DNA of 64,000 nt. Source: Enoplosus armatus. Lineage: Eukaryota; Chordata; Actinopteri; Centrarchiformes; Enoplosidae. Positions 12,676-25,350 of the stretch are shown piece after piece; position 1 is the first letter of the stretch; each line of letters starts with the position of its first letter. Made by a program: the position numbers and the translations under genes. A model generated the notes under the pieces. That model worked only from the letters and a program-made list of their open reading frames with translations, made no database searches and was not told where the DNA came from. The DNA is taken from contig NC_092180.1 of NCBI RefSeq assembly GCF_043641665.1, positions 4,712,391-4,776,390 of the forward strand. Direction: 5' to 3'.

Positions 12676-15600
12676 ATGGATGTACCTGCAAGTGGGGCTG
12701 AAAGACAACAGGGAGGCCTGAGGAAAAGAGGTCTGAAAACGGCGCTCTGCCCTCGTTCTTGTGCCGCAGCACTGCACCTTAGCCAACATTGATCATCACC
12801 AGCGCCGATCCCTGAGCCTCATGCGTCCCACCAACTAGTTTAATTAAAAGACACATTTTCATAAGAGGACAGCCGGGGATCTCAGTGGCAACTGCTACAT
12901 GTGGACACCTTCCAGAAAAATGTTATGGTGGCTTAGAAATGTTCCTGTGGAAGCGCTGCTTAGATGGCTGAATGATTTCTCTTCCTTTTCGTTATCCTCT
13001 GGCGGTTTTTGTTTGCCAGAAGATTAGTGCACATTGTCCAGAATATTTACCTCAGTGCCTGTACTTTACTAGTGCCTGGGAGGTGTATTTGATGCAGGTA
13101 GTTAATTATAGGGTGAGTGGGTTAGCCAAGCCAGGCTGGTAAAACTCCCATTGGGCTCTTGTTTCCAACATCTTGCTCTTGTCTTTGCTTCTTGTAGCTC
13201 TCACACTGGCAGAGCAGAATGGGAGTGTGGCTCGACTTGCAACACAAATGAAATTGAATGTTTTATCTGGGTGAGCAGATGGAGAACACCCCTTGGAAAC
13301 TGATGGCACCTCACTGTACACTGTAGTCTAGACAGAGTTCTTACCAGCAGCGAGGGTTCAGAAATTATTATGTGGTTTGTTATGTTTGGAACGGTTGTTT
13401 TGTTTGCTGGAATAATGAAGTGATATTGATACGGCTCAGGCAACAGAGAAATACGAGTACTGGAAATGGATTCTAAGAGTCAATTAACCCTGGATAGATG
13501 GGGGTTGCAATGCACTTGCTTCCAGACGCCAGTCTTGAATTTTGGATCTTACGCAAAGGAAGCCTGAGGAAGAATGTCTGCTTTCCATTATGAAAAGGCT
13601 GGCATCCATTTCCCTGAGATAATTTCAATTATATGAAATAAGCAAGGAATTTTCAAATTAAAAATGTGTCTCGGATATGATGGAGTTAAGAATAAAAATT
13701 GTGCTAGGAGAAAAAGTCGAGAAAGTACATGATATATTTGAAGCCATATTTGTGCTTGCTGTATAGCTGTAGATGCTGCAACCTGACAAATAGCCGGCTC
13801 AATTTGAAAGAGATTCTTCTGTTATAACCCAGACGTGCTGCTTCATGCAGTATAGTCAGTCACAAACTGCAGCGGAGGCACCTTCGTGTCATGTTATTCT
13901 TCCTGTTTCTCAGCTCTCTTCTGTTCCTAATGAGACATGTAGGTCGACACTGTAACTCTTTAGGCCGCCCCGCACTGTTCAACAGCCCTTCCTTATCGGT
14001 ATTCCTGGCATCTACCGGCACACACCCACCACAATCTGGGGCTGCCCCCCCTCCAGCCCACTGCCAAATGCGGTGGCCTGGTTTACAGACGATCGGCTGC
14101 CCAGCAGGATGCAGTGTGAAGACTGCTGCAGAGTCCCTAGCAGGCTGACCTACAGGGAACAAACCCTCTGCAGCTTTCAGGCTAAATTCCTGCTCGCTCT
14201 CATATCTACACGGTTATGATAGTTACAAAAAGCGAGCTAATTCATCCTAATTTTGTTAGATATTCTACAAATCCAGTTAAACAGCTGGTGCGACTCATGC
14301 GATTTAAACAAGTACTTTGACAATTATCTAAAATAATAATATTAAGCCAGATGTTCTGTTTAATCCACACTGATACTGATTCACTTCTATGCCCCCTTTA
14401 ATAACAAACCCCGAGGATTTGTTGTGGATAGTCATGGTCCTGTCGTGTTTTTGACAACCTATCCTCTTGTGCAACTTACAAACTCATCTAATGTCATGTT
14501 ATTTCAGGAAAATTCCAATGAAAACAAATGCATATTAAGATGCTTTTTAAAAATGTACACTGACTTAAGCACGATCACTCTGGGAAAGGCTTTAGATAAT
14601 TTCAGTATGTGTTTAGTAGGATTAGCTACGCTAGCATAATTTCAAAAGTTGACAGGAATGACATCATTGGTTAGGGTTAGGTAGTCATTAAGAGGATGAT
14701 GAGAGTGTGTACCAAATTTGATGGTAATCTATCCAATGTTCTTGAGATATTTCACCAAAGTCTTAACTGACACAACAAAAGAACAGCTGAATAGCCTTTT
14801 TTGCTTAGGAAGGTTCCTAACTGAGTGAAATGACCCAAAAGTATCTAAGAGGCAGCCATGATAAGAGCTAGTCGTAATTGTCCCTCACATCTTTCCTTGA
14901 TCTTTCCATCGAGGTCACGAAAAGTGTTTATGAAAAGACATAGGACGTAATTTGTTTGACTATTCAACCAAAGCCGGGGTGCCTGAGGCATCACGCACAG
15001 GCTAATGAAGCTCAATTTAGTAGAAAATCATAATCTGGGCAATACTGATGAACCTGAGCGGAGCTGAACACGGATGTATAAGCATTAACCACCGCAGCGA
15101 AGTGTGATAGGCTAAGACACTGCTACTGGTTGGTGTTTCATCCCAGTGTGGGTCACAGTATTACACTCCCACCGCGCAGCACCGGTTGGATGTGGCGTGA
15201 TCGTTGCATTACTTTACATTACAGCATGAAACCTTCAGAGTTCGCTGCAGTGGAGGAGGATCTGAGTGAAGAAAGAGGAGGGGGAGTCAGACCACAGCAT
15301 TTGACATTTACTGGCCTTTGGCTTCATTATCAGACACTCTGCTGGAGAGACCACTGAAGACAGATCATGCAGGAAATCCCACCCACACACACACAGATCT
15401 AAAAGAGCATTTCTTAACCTTGGGTTGGAGCTCAACATGTGGTGGACATACAGCATGTCTGCATCATATTTCTATCATAAAGAATTATGTGACTGTTTGT
15501 CTTAGATAGTGTTAGAGTTAGATAGTGGTTAATGAACAGCAGATATCTAGACCGTAATTAAAGATTGGATTATTACGGTTAATTGAATGGTTGTATCAGA

Positions 15601-18340
15601 ATTTTTAAATGTCATTATTCTTATTTGTCTTTCTTTTTTTCAGTTCGATTGAACACAAAAGACAAATTGGCCTCGATGTTGATGTTATTCCCATGAATTT
15701 AAACGCAGGGTTGTTTCGGTGTCAGACTACTACTCCCTCTTTCTACTTAGGTCTCCGAACAATAATCGCTCTCACTTTTCTCTGCATGTGCACAAAGCCA
15801 TGCAATCTTTCCCTATCCCTTTCTCTACTGCTGCATGTCAACCCACAGCGTCTGGGACTTTTAGTTTTCTGGTTTTGCTTCTCTGTCAGCATGTGTTTGA
15901 GATTTGAGCCATTTCCATCTCTGCCCACAGCTGTCATCAGTAAATGCCATGGCCCCTTCTGTGGGCTGAATCCCTCTTAATACTCTGCAATCCTTAACAA
16001 CACTGGACAGAGAAGCACGGACAGAAGATTGACCCTCTATTTTGAAGGGATGATTCTTCATGGGGAGCCAGAGCAGCCACAGATTATGTTGGTTATCTTT
16101 ACAAAGCATTCAGAGACATATCCTCATCTTGCGAGTACAGAGAGAAGAAAAGGAGTCAGTCTTTGTCAAGTCTTTTACATATTCTCAGTAGAAGTAATCC
16201 ACACAACATTCAGGGTCTTAAATTAACATCTGGGAAACACAAACGATGGAGAAAATTGTGTTGGGTAAATCGTAGATAAATCAATATGGCTCACCAGCAT
16301 GACTTACATGAATTACACAATTTGAATAGTTTCACTCAAAGACGTGTACACTCTGAGAATACGAGCAAAACAAGCCTTGTTGCTGCAGCTGATTGGATGC
16401 CTGTTACAAAGCTCTGCACAAAACATTATCCTGCACATTAATAAAACAAACAAGTCGAATGCTGCCGTTCAAACCTTCTGCTTTCATGTGCAGTTTGAGT
16501 ATAATAAACCTGAACAGAAATGGCAGTATATCATAAAAAGTTTTTAAATCTCGTTAGAGGTGGAAAACTAAAGGCGATGGAAAGAAACTTTAAATGACGT
16601 TGCCAGTTTGTAATGTTCTCGTTTCATTTCTGGCAGTGCAGATGCAGCATCAGTGCATTGTATAAGACTTTTAGCTCCAACAAAAAGGCCAAAAAAAATG
16701 TAATTATTGCAAACAGTAACACCGCACAGTATTTGTGGACAGATGAAACAAATTAATTCTTTAATGAAATACAGGCATATGATTAACGCTCATCTTTTTA
16801 ATTTCTGCCAATTTTCACTGAGTTTGTGTAATGGAAGTGAAACAGGACCAGCACTACTGTCTTATTATATCAATAACCTCAAAGCAGTTTGTTTCATTAT
16901 AGATAACTGTGAAGTTCTGGAAATGAGTTTTGGTCAAACCAAAGTCAACCAAAGCAATTGGTGGAAAAGTAAAATAATTGTGTCTATATGTTTTGTAAAT
17001 ATGCAGAAGTAACAACAATTTATCCAAGCGTGTGTGTAGCTTAAGCAGCATGAATGACCTTTTTTCTAGACATAAGAGGAAAATGCCAGCATCCACTCAG
17101 GTTCAACAGAAAGGTCCTCTCTGATATGAGGGGTTGACTGTGCATGTAGCTGCTCCCTGCCATGTTCATCCCATGTTAACCTGCTTAAGGATGGACAAGA
17201 ACTGAAAATAAATAGAAAATAAATAGATTCAGGAAAAACTGAATGGTCCGTCACAAAGCGATGCAAATTTGTCTTTGACATGGCTCATAAATAACGAGAA
17301 GAAAATAAACACTACACACAAACGTGCAAAGTGTCAGCATGCAAAGTTATAAGGTCCCAGCAGGATGTAATCTTGAAAGAGAAGATAGAGCATATTACAT
17401 TCAAGTTTTAAGGCTATGAAAGAGAAATCCTTCATGCACATTATCAACAGTCCAATTTAGCACGGCTATAGAATAAAAGTAGAAATATGGAAAAATACTT
17501 ATTACTTATACTTATTTCCTACCATTACCAGTTAATACAGCTGCTCTCTGTTTCCTAAACGTTATGCCTTGGCTCTCAGGCATCACTGAAACTTCCCACT
17601 TTCTTTTATGAGCAGTTTAACTTGTACTTTCAATTTTTCCGACAGCCCTTTCAGTCAGGAGCCTTTATCTTGGACAGCCAGGCCTTTCTGGTCAGCTTCA
17701 ACACAAACACCTTTCTGTGTCAGTGAAAGCATCATCAATCAACACACATATTCAACCTGCTCTAAAAAACACACACACATTTTCAACTCATTACTTGTGG
17801 TGTTCTGTGATTCATTCTACCGGCCATATCTTCTACCTAAATAAATGACAGTTAAAGAATCCAGGTAGTGATTAGAGAGGAGAACGGCAGAATAAAGCAG
17901 AGTATGGGAGGTGGTAAGATGGAAAGTTACCAAAATCAATACCAATTAGTATACTTTTTCGCCCATTGAATCAAGATAAAAGCCACACAAGAGGAGGCTG
18001 TTGCCCAGAAACTATTCTGGGATTAATATAAAATCTGTTTACCCTGAGCCAACATTAACCACCTAAACTTGAACAAAGTGGAAGAGACTTTTCTGCTCTA
18101 CTGCTCTAAAATAATGCATGCAGGTCTTAGGAAAAGGGGTTCCAAATAAATCGAACACTTACGTATTTAAAGCATTTCTTACACGCTGATATTACAATTA
18201 TAACACCTTAGACCACAAAGAATATATAGTCTATTATTCAGAGAGGTAATGCTGCTACATCAGAGTTACTGAACAGGAAGTGGGGGGGAAAAGTAGATTA
18301 ATCAATTATCTTTTAGTCTATACATACAACCCCCATCACA
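12671..18340. other. Intergenic, no gene seen
   Basis: No exon recognised. Near 14690-14760 there is a fragment of a common fish repeat ('gtgtgtaccaaatttgatgg' ... 'gagatatttcacc'). The rest is AT-rich and unique-looking. Open frames up to 123 codons (15609-15980) are hydrophobic low-complexity runs on pyrimidine-rich sequence, with no coding signature. Confidence 0.5.
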
Positions 18341-18349
18341 CCCATGGGA

Positions 18350-18440
18350 CGGCATGGTGGTGCAGTGGGTCAGTAGAGTGGGTCATCCTTTCGGTTAGCA
18401 GTTCTGCATAATCCAGCGTCTGGACTCCATGGGGGGTTTT
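18350..18440 (+). repeat. tRNA-derived SINE fragment
   Basis: The start 'ggcatggtggtgcagtgggt' fits an RNA polymerase III A box. It is followed by 'gtagagtgggtcatcctttc' and a degraded B-box region near 'tcggttagcagttctgc'. This is the layout of the widespread fish SINE whose intact copies continue with 'gtccttgggcaagacact'. A second truncated copy is at 48781-48843. Confidence 0.55.
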
Positions 18441-18492
18441 ATCTTGCTGCTCAGGGCAGTCGCCCCTCGATTACAGAATCTCCCTGTAGAGT

Positions 18493-19394
18493 CTTACAGT
18501 AACACCACGTTCTACGTTTTCTGCTAAACTTACTTATAGAAGAAAACATAGAGTAGATAACTTCTTTTGAAAACAAGCCAAAACTGTTCAGACTTTCTGT
18601 CAAGGCTTAATTATCTCATATCGTCTGCTTTAAAAAACAATTATCTTTACTCCATTCACTTGTCTCTCCTTGTTATTAGACTGCAACTTCTACTTACAGC
18701 GTTTAAACTAAAGCTTCCATTCTCAAAGTGTACTGCGCAAAATATGAATGAACAATCCCAACATTTTGCCTTCCAGCAGCTCTGGAGTTGGTGGAAGGTG
18801 GATTTGTTTTTAGATGAAGCTAATGCTGTTCATCTAAAAGGCCCAAACAGTAACTTCCAAACACACAACACATGTTACAGGGATGTTCAGACATTACATT
18901 ACATTGAAAATATAAATTTTTAGTCTTTCTTCACTGACGATAACGTCAAATAGATTTGGATTGATCTTTGCAAACTTTATCTTCATCTTCAAGGGATAAT
19001 ATTATAAAATCTTTCAAAACAAAATCAGCATTCAGATTTAGAAACAAACCAAACGCACTAAACCCCCTGAACGGCAGCCCCAGTGTTGTAACAGTCTGCA
19101 GGCCTTTTCTGTCCAAGGAACTGATCTCCACTGATCTGCATAGATTAAATGAGTAACACTGCCGAACATTTCTACACAAAGTCCAGCAACCAGGGAAACA
19201 CATTCCAATTTATACATGAAGAAATCACATTAAAACACTCTTTTATCTATGGAAAATAACTTGCCTGAACAGTTTTGGCTTGTTTTCAAAAGCGGTTATC
19301 TACTGTATGTTTTCTTCTATACTAAGTAAGTTTAGTAGAAAACCTGCCTCCACAGAGATACGGCTCAGAACATAGAACGTGATGTTACTGTAAG
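18493..19394. mobile_element. DNA transposon with long terminal inverted repeats
   Basis: The left arm 18493-18591 (starting cttacagtaacaccacgttc, ending ccaaaactgttcag) is the reverse complement of the right arm 19265-19394, with few mismatches and a gap of about 32 bp in the left arm. The interior (18592-19264) has no transposase I can recognise; its open frames are at most 118 codons. It is probably a non-autonomous element. A target duplication is not clear. Confidence 0.75.
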
Positions 19395-22300
19395 TCGTAC
19401 AAAACATGGGGCCTCCTGAAGTGAGGCTGAAACCCATCTGAAAATGTTTCAAATGGATTTCTCTAATCACTGCTTGCTGTCTACAGAAATTACCCAGACT
19501 AGCGACACATATAAAGAAATAAAGAAATATTTAAGAGAAAAGTTTCTGGAAGTGTCAAATCCCAAACCTCATCATGTCCACAACACACACCTACTTTAGC
19601 CATTCTGCCAAATGAATTGCAACGTGGACTCTTCTCTAATGTGCTGTAAGAGAGAAATAACTTGAAAACTAAACATGGGGTGTTTATCAACCATGACACA
19701 TGGCTGTGTCAGGAGTTTGAAAAGCATAAAAAGAAAAGATCCAGAATTTGAAAGCAGAAATTTTCATTTTTTTTCATATATTCAATTACCACATACATTG
19801 GCACTGCCAAGACTATGTAAGCAAAAGATAAATGATGCTGTACATCGCTAATGATGTACAGCAGGAGGAGACAAAACGGAGATAGAAAGAAGTTGAAGAG
19901 GAAAGTTTCAACTCTGTGATTGGTGACCGTCATGACTGCAGATGGTAGAAACAAGAACAGCGAGAGCAGGAAATGAAGCAGGAAAGAAACAATCTTGTGA
20001 AGAACTGAGCAGGGCCTGTACACCGACAAGTCATCACTAAACCCGCCTGGGGGCCGAGAGCAGAAAACAAATCCACCCCATTTGTGGGAAATCTGGAAAA
20101 TATCCATATTCATGATGAGGAAAAAAGGTGTCTGACTGTGTGCGACTATGTGTGCAGGACACACAATATGACTCGCCTCCTGAGACAACGCTGGTATCTC
20201 AGTCATCACCAAGAGGGAGGATTCGGGTGGAGAGGGGACAGCACAGCCCTGGACGGAGTCATAGCTTTCTGCTTGAGTGCAGAGCTTTGCATAATTACAC
20301 AACAACAAGTGTGCTTCTCTCTGTCTGACAGCGGTGGAGGGAGTCTGCATGACTTCGGGCAAAGCGTGTACTTCCCTCTGAGGGAGGTATTATCACATTT
20401 CTTAATGTTTACTGGCTGAGCAACACTATCTGCTCCAGGGGAAGGAAGATCTGACTTCATATATTTAAATGACTAGAGTGTTAGTGTAGGTCACTGTGTG
20501 GGACCTGCAGTTTGGTATACTTTTCTGTTGTTACTTGTTGTTTGTGTGTGGGTGCGTATGTGAATGTTTATGTTGTTTTTTGCATGTTTTTTTGTACTGT
20601 TTTTTTCCCCCACACAGCTGCTACCAGCCCAAAGGAATACGTAAAGAAAGAATAGGCAGAAGTGACCGAGCGTGCAAGTTGACAACCTCAAACGTCTGCA
20701 GTACAACATGTGCAGTGCAGACGGTGCATTCTTTTCCTCAGTACCTGAATTTGAACACAATAACATAATACATGTTTTTCTACAAAAATAATAAACGTAA
20801 TTAAATTTCAGTCCTTTGGTTTCCATTTGAAATCACACATGAATTGACCGCTGGAGACAGCAAAAACACTTTGACCAGCTACTTTGTCAGAAATGAATTG
20901 AATCCCTTGTGGTGACTCCACCAGAACCAATGAAAACTACTACACAGAGAGGCAATTACAGAATGTAAATACATTGAATCGCTATTAGTGAAAAGATGCC
21001 GGCCATAAATAGTATGAAACATTTCATGTAATGATCATTTTAAGGATTTAACAAAAATATGCCAAACTTCTGAATACACAAGCAGATGCACAAGAACCCT
21101 CACTTAATAACATACATGAGCAAAGTTCTGTTTTGGATCAGGAAATATGTGATTGAATCATAAATAAACAAAATCAAAAACATGAATAAACATTTGATTC
21201 CATCGTTGGATACTTAAACCCCTTAATTACAATTTGGATACATGAGTATGCTAGGTCAACTTTAAACCTGTAATCAATCTGAGCCCTGTTAGTGTATGCC
21301 GAAAACATTTTAACCATAAACTGGACGCATTCAACAACAGGCTTATGGGTAGTGTAACTTGCATCTGTAATAACAAAAAAAAAACACAGAATGAATGATG
21401 AGCATCTGTGTCATGCACCTTCACCCCAGCACCAACCCTAGCATATTGCATCCTGGATGCATTGTTATGTGGGAGGCACAAGACACAGCTGCCCCAGGTC
21501 AAGTGCAGCTTCTGTGCAATAAAGCCTGCCAAGACAAGACAAGAGCACATATTTGGCATGCACAAAAGACTGAGATTAATGACAACTTAGTGGAATAGCA
21601 AACTGCCCTGCTGTGCTGCCGAGAGAAAGAAAAAAGAAACAGAGAAAGAGAAGCAGCCAAAATTGCTCTAATGGTTGACTTCGATCAAAAGAGAAGATAT
21701 AAAAGCAGGGGAAAGAATGATTAGCCTGTTGGGTGTCTAATAGGAAATTGAAGGTGAAATGTCCAAACCCCCTCAGCAGCAAGAGAAGAGTAATAGAGAC
21801 AGCCAAAGCCAACATCTTCATCTGAGATCAATGCTTTCTAATCCAGGACACATGCACGCATTAATGATCTCTTAACCTCTCACACCTTTTTCTTCAGCCC
21901 CCATCCTCTTAATCTCTGACCTACTCGTTCCCTCAATGCTGTTTACTGAACATCTGAGGTCTCTGAATCCCAATAACTCCATTGGACAAGACAAAGAGGA
22001 GTTGGCAGGTTTTTAAAACTGCCTCCCACTGAAAAGTTCTCTCCTCTCCACAGAGGCACTCTCCTCTTGATAAATATCTCACCGTTTAATGACGCAATTT
22101 TGCTGAAAAGTTCAACATCATTACCAACCAGAAAGTGAGAGGAGCATATGTTACCGGCGACTAAAAACAATGAGACTGCCAATTCGCCAATGAAAAATAT
22201 GGCCATGCTTGGTGTACAGGCTGTTGTATATTTATGGGAGCCCATTTGCTGCAGCTGATATTTGTAACTAGGAATGGGTAGCACACTGTGTTGTATCTAA

Positions 22301-23485
22301 AATGAAATATGAAACCACCAAATTGAAAACAGCGAGTATTTGAAGAAAGTGGAGCTGGAACATTCCATGCAGGAAATCGGGTAGAGACTTGATGGCACCT
22401 CGTCCACTTGATGTAGGAAAATGTATTATTGTAGAGCTCCTCTGGAGGTAGAAATGACATCATTGATTAAGTTAGCCAAAGCCAAATATGTGTTGTACGT
22501 TGTGAAAAATAAAACTCTGCAATGAGCATAAAAGCCCACCTAACATCTGCTAGCAGTACGTGGAAAACACTTTCACCAAATTCCACTAATATCAAGAGCT
22601 TACTCCGACATGTCAATAACTTCAACCCATACATCAAGTTCACTAGTGAACAGAAAGAGGATAAGCTGTGTTCACGTGAACAACAACATAAAAGATCAGT
22701 GGGGAGGACCCTTACATATAGAACGAGATACGGCAGGTCTGGGGAGCACCACGGACCAAATGATGAGAATCAAACCTTGAATTGAGACCAGGACAAACTA
22801 CTAACTCAACAGGAACGACCAGAAGCATCCCAGTGGGACTCCTGTATTGTTGTGACTTTGAGACATGGTAGACTGCATATTAGAAACCAACCAATTATAG
22901 CTTGCTGGTGATTGGTAAGGTCCCAAGAACCGACGTCACTGTTCCACTTGTTAATGTGAAGTAACAACATAATTAAATATGTAAAATAGCACTTTTGGCA
23001 AATCATCTTTTTGAAAAGCCAATCCACAAATTGCTATTCAGAGATCATCAGAAAATATATAAGAAACAATTAAAATCTAAATGAATTAGATATGTATAAC
23101 CACTTTGATGATTTAATAAAGATGGATTGGAGTTTTAAAATAAAATAGATGTATTTATTCATTATCTACTTACTTATTCACTTACCATGGTAGATATTTA
23201 TATTTTTCATCTGATATTCATTTGTGTAATTTAATTAATGTATTTCCTCATTCATTTCACTTTCCATTCATTCATAATATTCGTGTAATCCATCCAGAGT
23301 ATTATTATTAGTATTATAATTAGCCTCATTTGTTCTGGTGTTTAGTTTCCACAGCACTGAGGATAGCTTCATAAAAAATGTTCATGTAGGTTATTTTTCA
23401 AGAAAAAAGTGAAAACTATCATATATATCTTTAGATAGAAGATCATTAGAACAGTGTTGTATGTGGTTTTATGCAAGCCCTGCAT

Positions 23486-23550
<65 letters not shown>

Positions 23551-25189
23551 CCTTGGAGCGCAGTGGAAAATAGCAAAGACAAAGAATGGAAGTTGCCAAA
23601 GTGTGAGAGTCTGGCAGTGTACAGTGATAAAGCTGCTGCTGTTGAATTAAATTAGTTCAAAATGTTACGATTTTTCGCAAAGAAATCTCAGTCAATAAGT
23701 GTAGCTTGTTGTTGGTAAAGACCAGAGGCTGTGTTCCTGCTGGTTTCACTCCTCTGATTCTCTCCACGGCCCAGTATGTTCTAACAAAGAGAGACTGCAC
23801 AGCTTTTAATAACACACAGAGAGCTCTGCCACCAAACAGCCCACAGCGCTGATGCATGGTAAACCAAAATGAATGGGATACCCTGCACTTTCCTGTGAGG
23901 CCAAGGGTCTGTGCACCCTCAGATTTACCTCATATCCCACCACTCAGAAGCACAGAACCATATATCTCTGTCAGTGACAACTGCATGTTCTCTAATTACA
24001 GTCGCACTGATACAATCGGAGGCGTATTTGTTTTAGACTAAGCAGCGTCTCATGGGAGGACTAAGATATTCACATCCTTTTGATCAGCAGATTGCAGTGT
24101 TTGGTTTCAGTGATAATTATTCCAGAGTGTTACTATAACATCACATTTAGAGGAGCGATTCTCTAAATGTAGGGCATCTCATATCCTTTGGTGATGCATG
24201 AAACATTTCAAAAATGGCTTTTGTTTATAATTTTCACACTGAATTATATGAAAAACTTTTTCCTCTATTCCCATTTTAATCACCTATCCACTATAAAACT
24301 ATACGAGTACGTCATTTTTTTAGAAAAGTACTCATTTGCCTGTCTGTCCACCAAGCTTACCCAGCCAGAAATGAGCTGTACCAAAAATCAATATTTGCGA
24401 CTTCATGCACTATGTGCTTTCCACATTTTAATCAGTCTGAAGAGTAAAGAGTAAAACAGTAAGAGTAAAACTTCTGCAGTATGTAGTGCCCTTAAAACTT
24501 CTGACAGTGAAATTATTTTATGACACCACAAAGGGCCAAAGGGCAGACCACAAGCATACACATGTATTGACTAGTTAGAGGAAATAACTAGTCAGCAGTC
24601 TGTATTTGTAAACTAAAACAAAAAATAAATGTTACATAAAGACAAACTAGCCAACCAACTCAAGTTCAATTTCCCTCTCTGTCTCTTCTCTATTTTTTTT
24701 GAACATTTGTTTACTGTTGGTCCTATCAGTGGTAGGTTTGCGTAATGCTGTCCTCATCAAAGTGAAGGTGTCTCTGCTGGGATGATTATGACGCTCTCTG
24801 TGATTATGGTGATTACGCTCAGGTTCCAGGTCAAGTCTTAGTTACTGGGAGCCAAGTGGACCAGTGAACACCTCTATTACGCACAACTGAAGAGAGCTCA
24901 TCCTCCTCTTCTGCGACTAAGATGCAAAGAAGTACATCACAAGTGTCCCGCCTCCACCGGATGCCTTGGAAAAATACATACATACATACATCATGGAAGC
25001 ATTTTGCTAACAGTGCGAAAATACCACTAATGATGCAGATGAAATGCACCACAGTCAAACTGGTCCCAATCTCAGACCTCCTCATTCAGGTGGACTTTCA
25101 GCTACAGTTCAGTGAAAGTGTTCATATTAGCAAATATTTAGGTAAACTGTAAACAGACAGAGCCCTGCAATGCCCATAGGCGTAAATGT
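19395..25189. other. Intergenic, no gene supported
   Basis: It contains the longest open frame of the desert (19709-20362, minus, 217 codons; see findings), which I do not accept as a gene. It also contains a (TG)n microsatellite of about 28 units at 23488-23545. Block 20060-20330 is repeat-free and carries an octamer-like site (ctttgcataattac), so it may be regulatory. Nothing else recognised. Confidence 0.5.
23488..23545 (+). repeat. (TG)n microsatellite, about 28 units
   Basis: Uninterrupted alternating tg/gt tract between 'gcattgttt' and 'caaagccttgg'. Confidence 0.95.
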
Positions 25190-25214
25190 GTCTAACTACT
25201 TGTTAGTTAGTGTG

Positions 25215-25350
25215 GTACCCCCCTGTGACAGACTGTCGACCTGCCCAGGGAATATCCCGCCTCTTGCCCAATGCATGCTGGGACAGACTCCAGCACCCCG
25301 CAACCCTGAACAGTATAAGCAGTGTAGAAAATGGATTGCTAGATGGATCT
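25215..25350 (+). mobile_element. LINE 3' end fragment (L2/Maui-like)
   Basis: The string of words 'gacctgcccaggg', 'cccgcctcttgcccaatg', 'gctgggacagactccagc' and 'agtgtagaaaatggattg' is the typical 3' terminus of an abundant fish L2-clade retrotransposon, which normally ends in GGAT repeats. The tail here is short ('gctagatggatc'). No coding part remains. Confidence 0.65.

Noticed and set aside
12274..12792. Overlapping open frames rich in CVCV or HTHT
   Set aside because: These are translations of the (TG)n and (CA)n microsatellites.
15609..15980. A 123-codon plus-strand frame after a pyrimidine tract and cag
   Set aside because: The acceptor-like start is attractive, but the product is low-complexity hydrophobic with no conserved motif and no clear donor.
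23369..23655. Open frames with HTHT or VCVC runs
   Set aside because: Microsatellite translation at 23488-23545.
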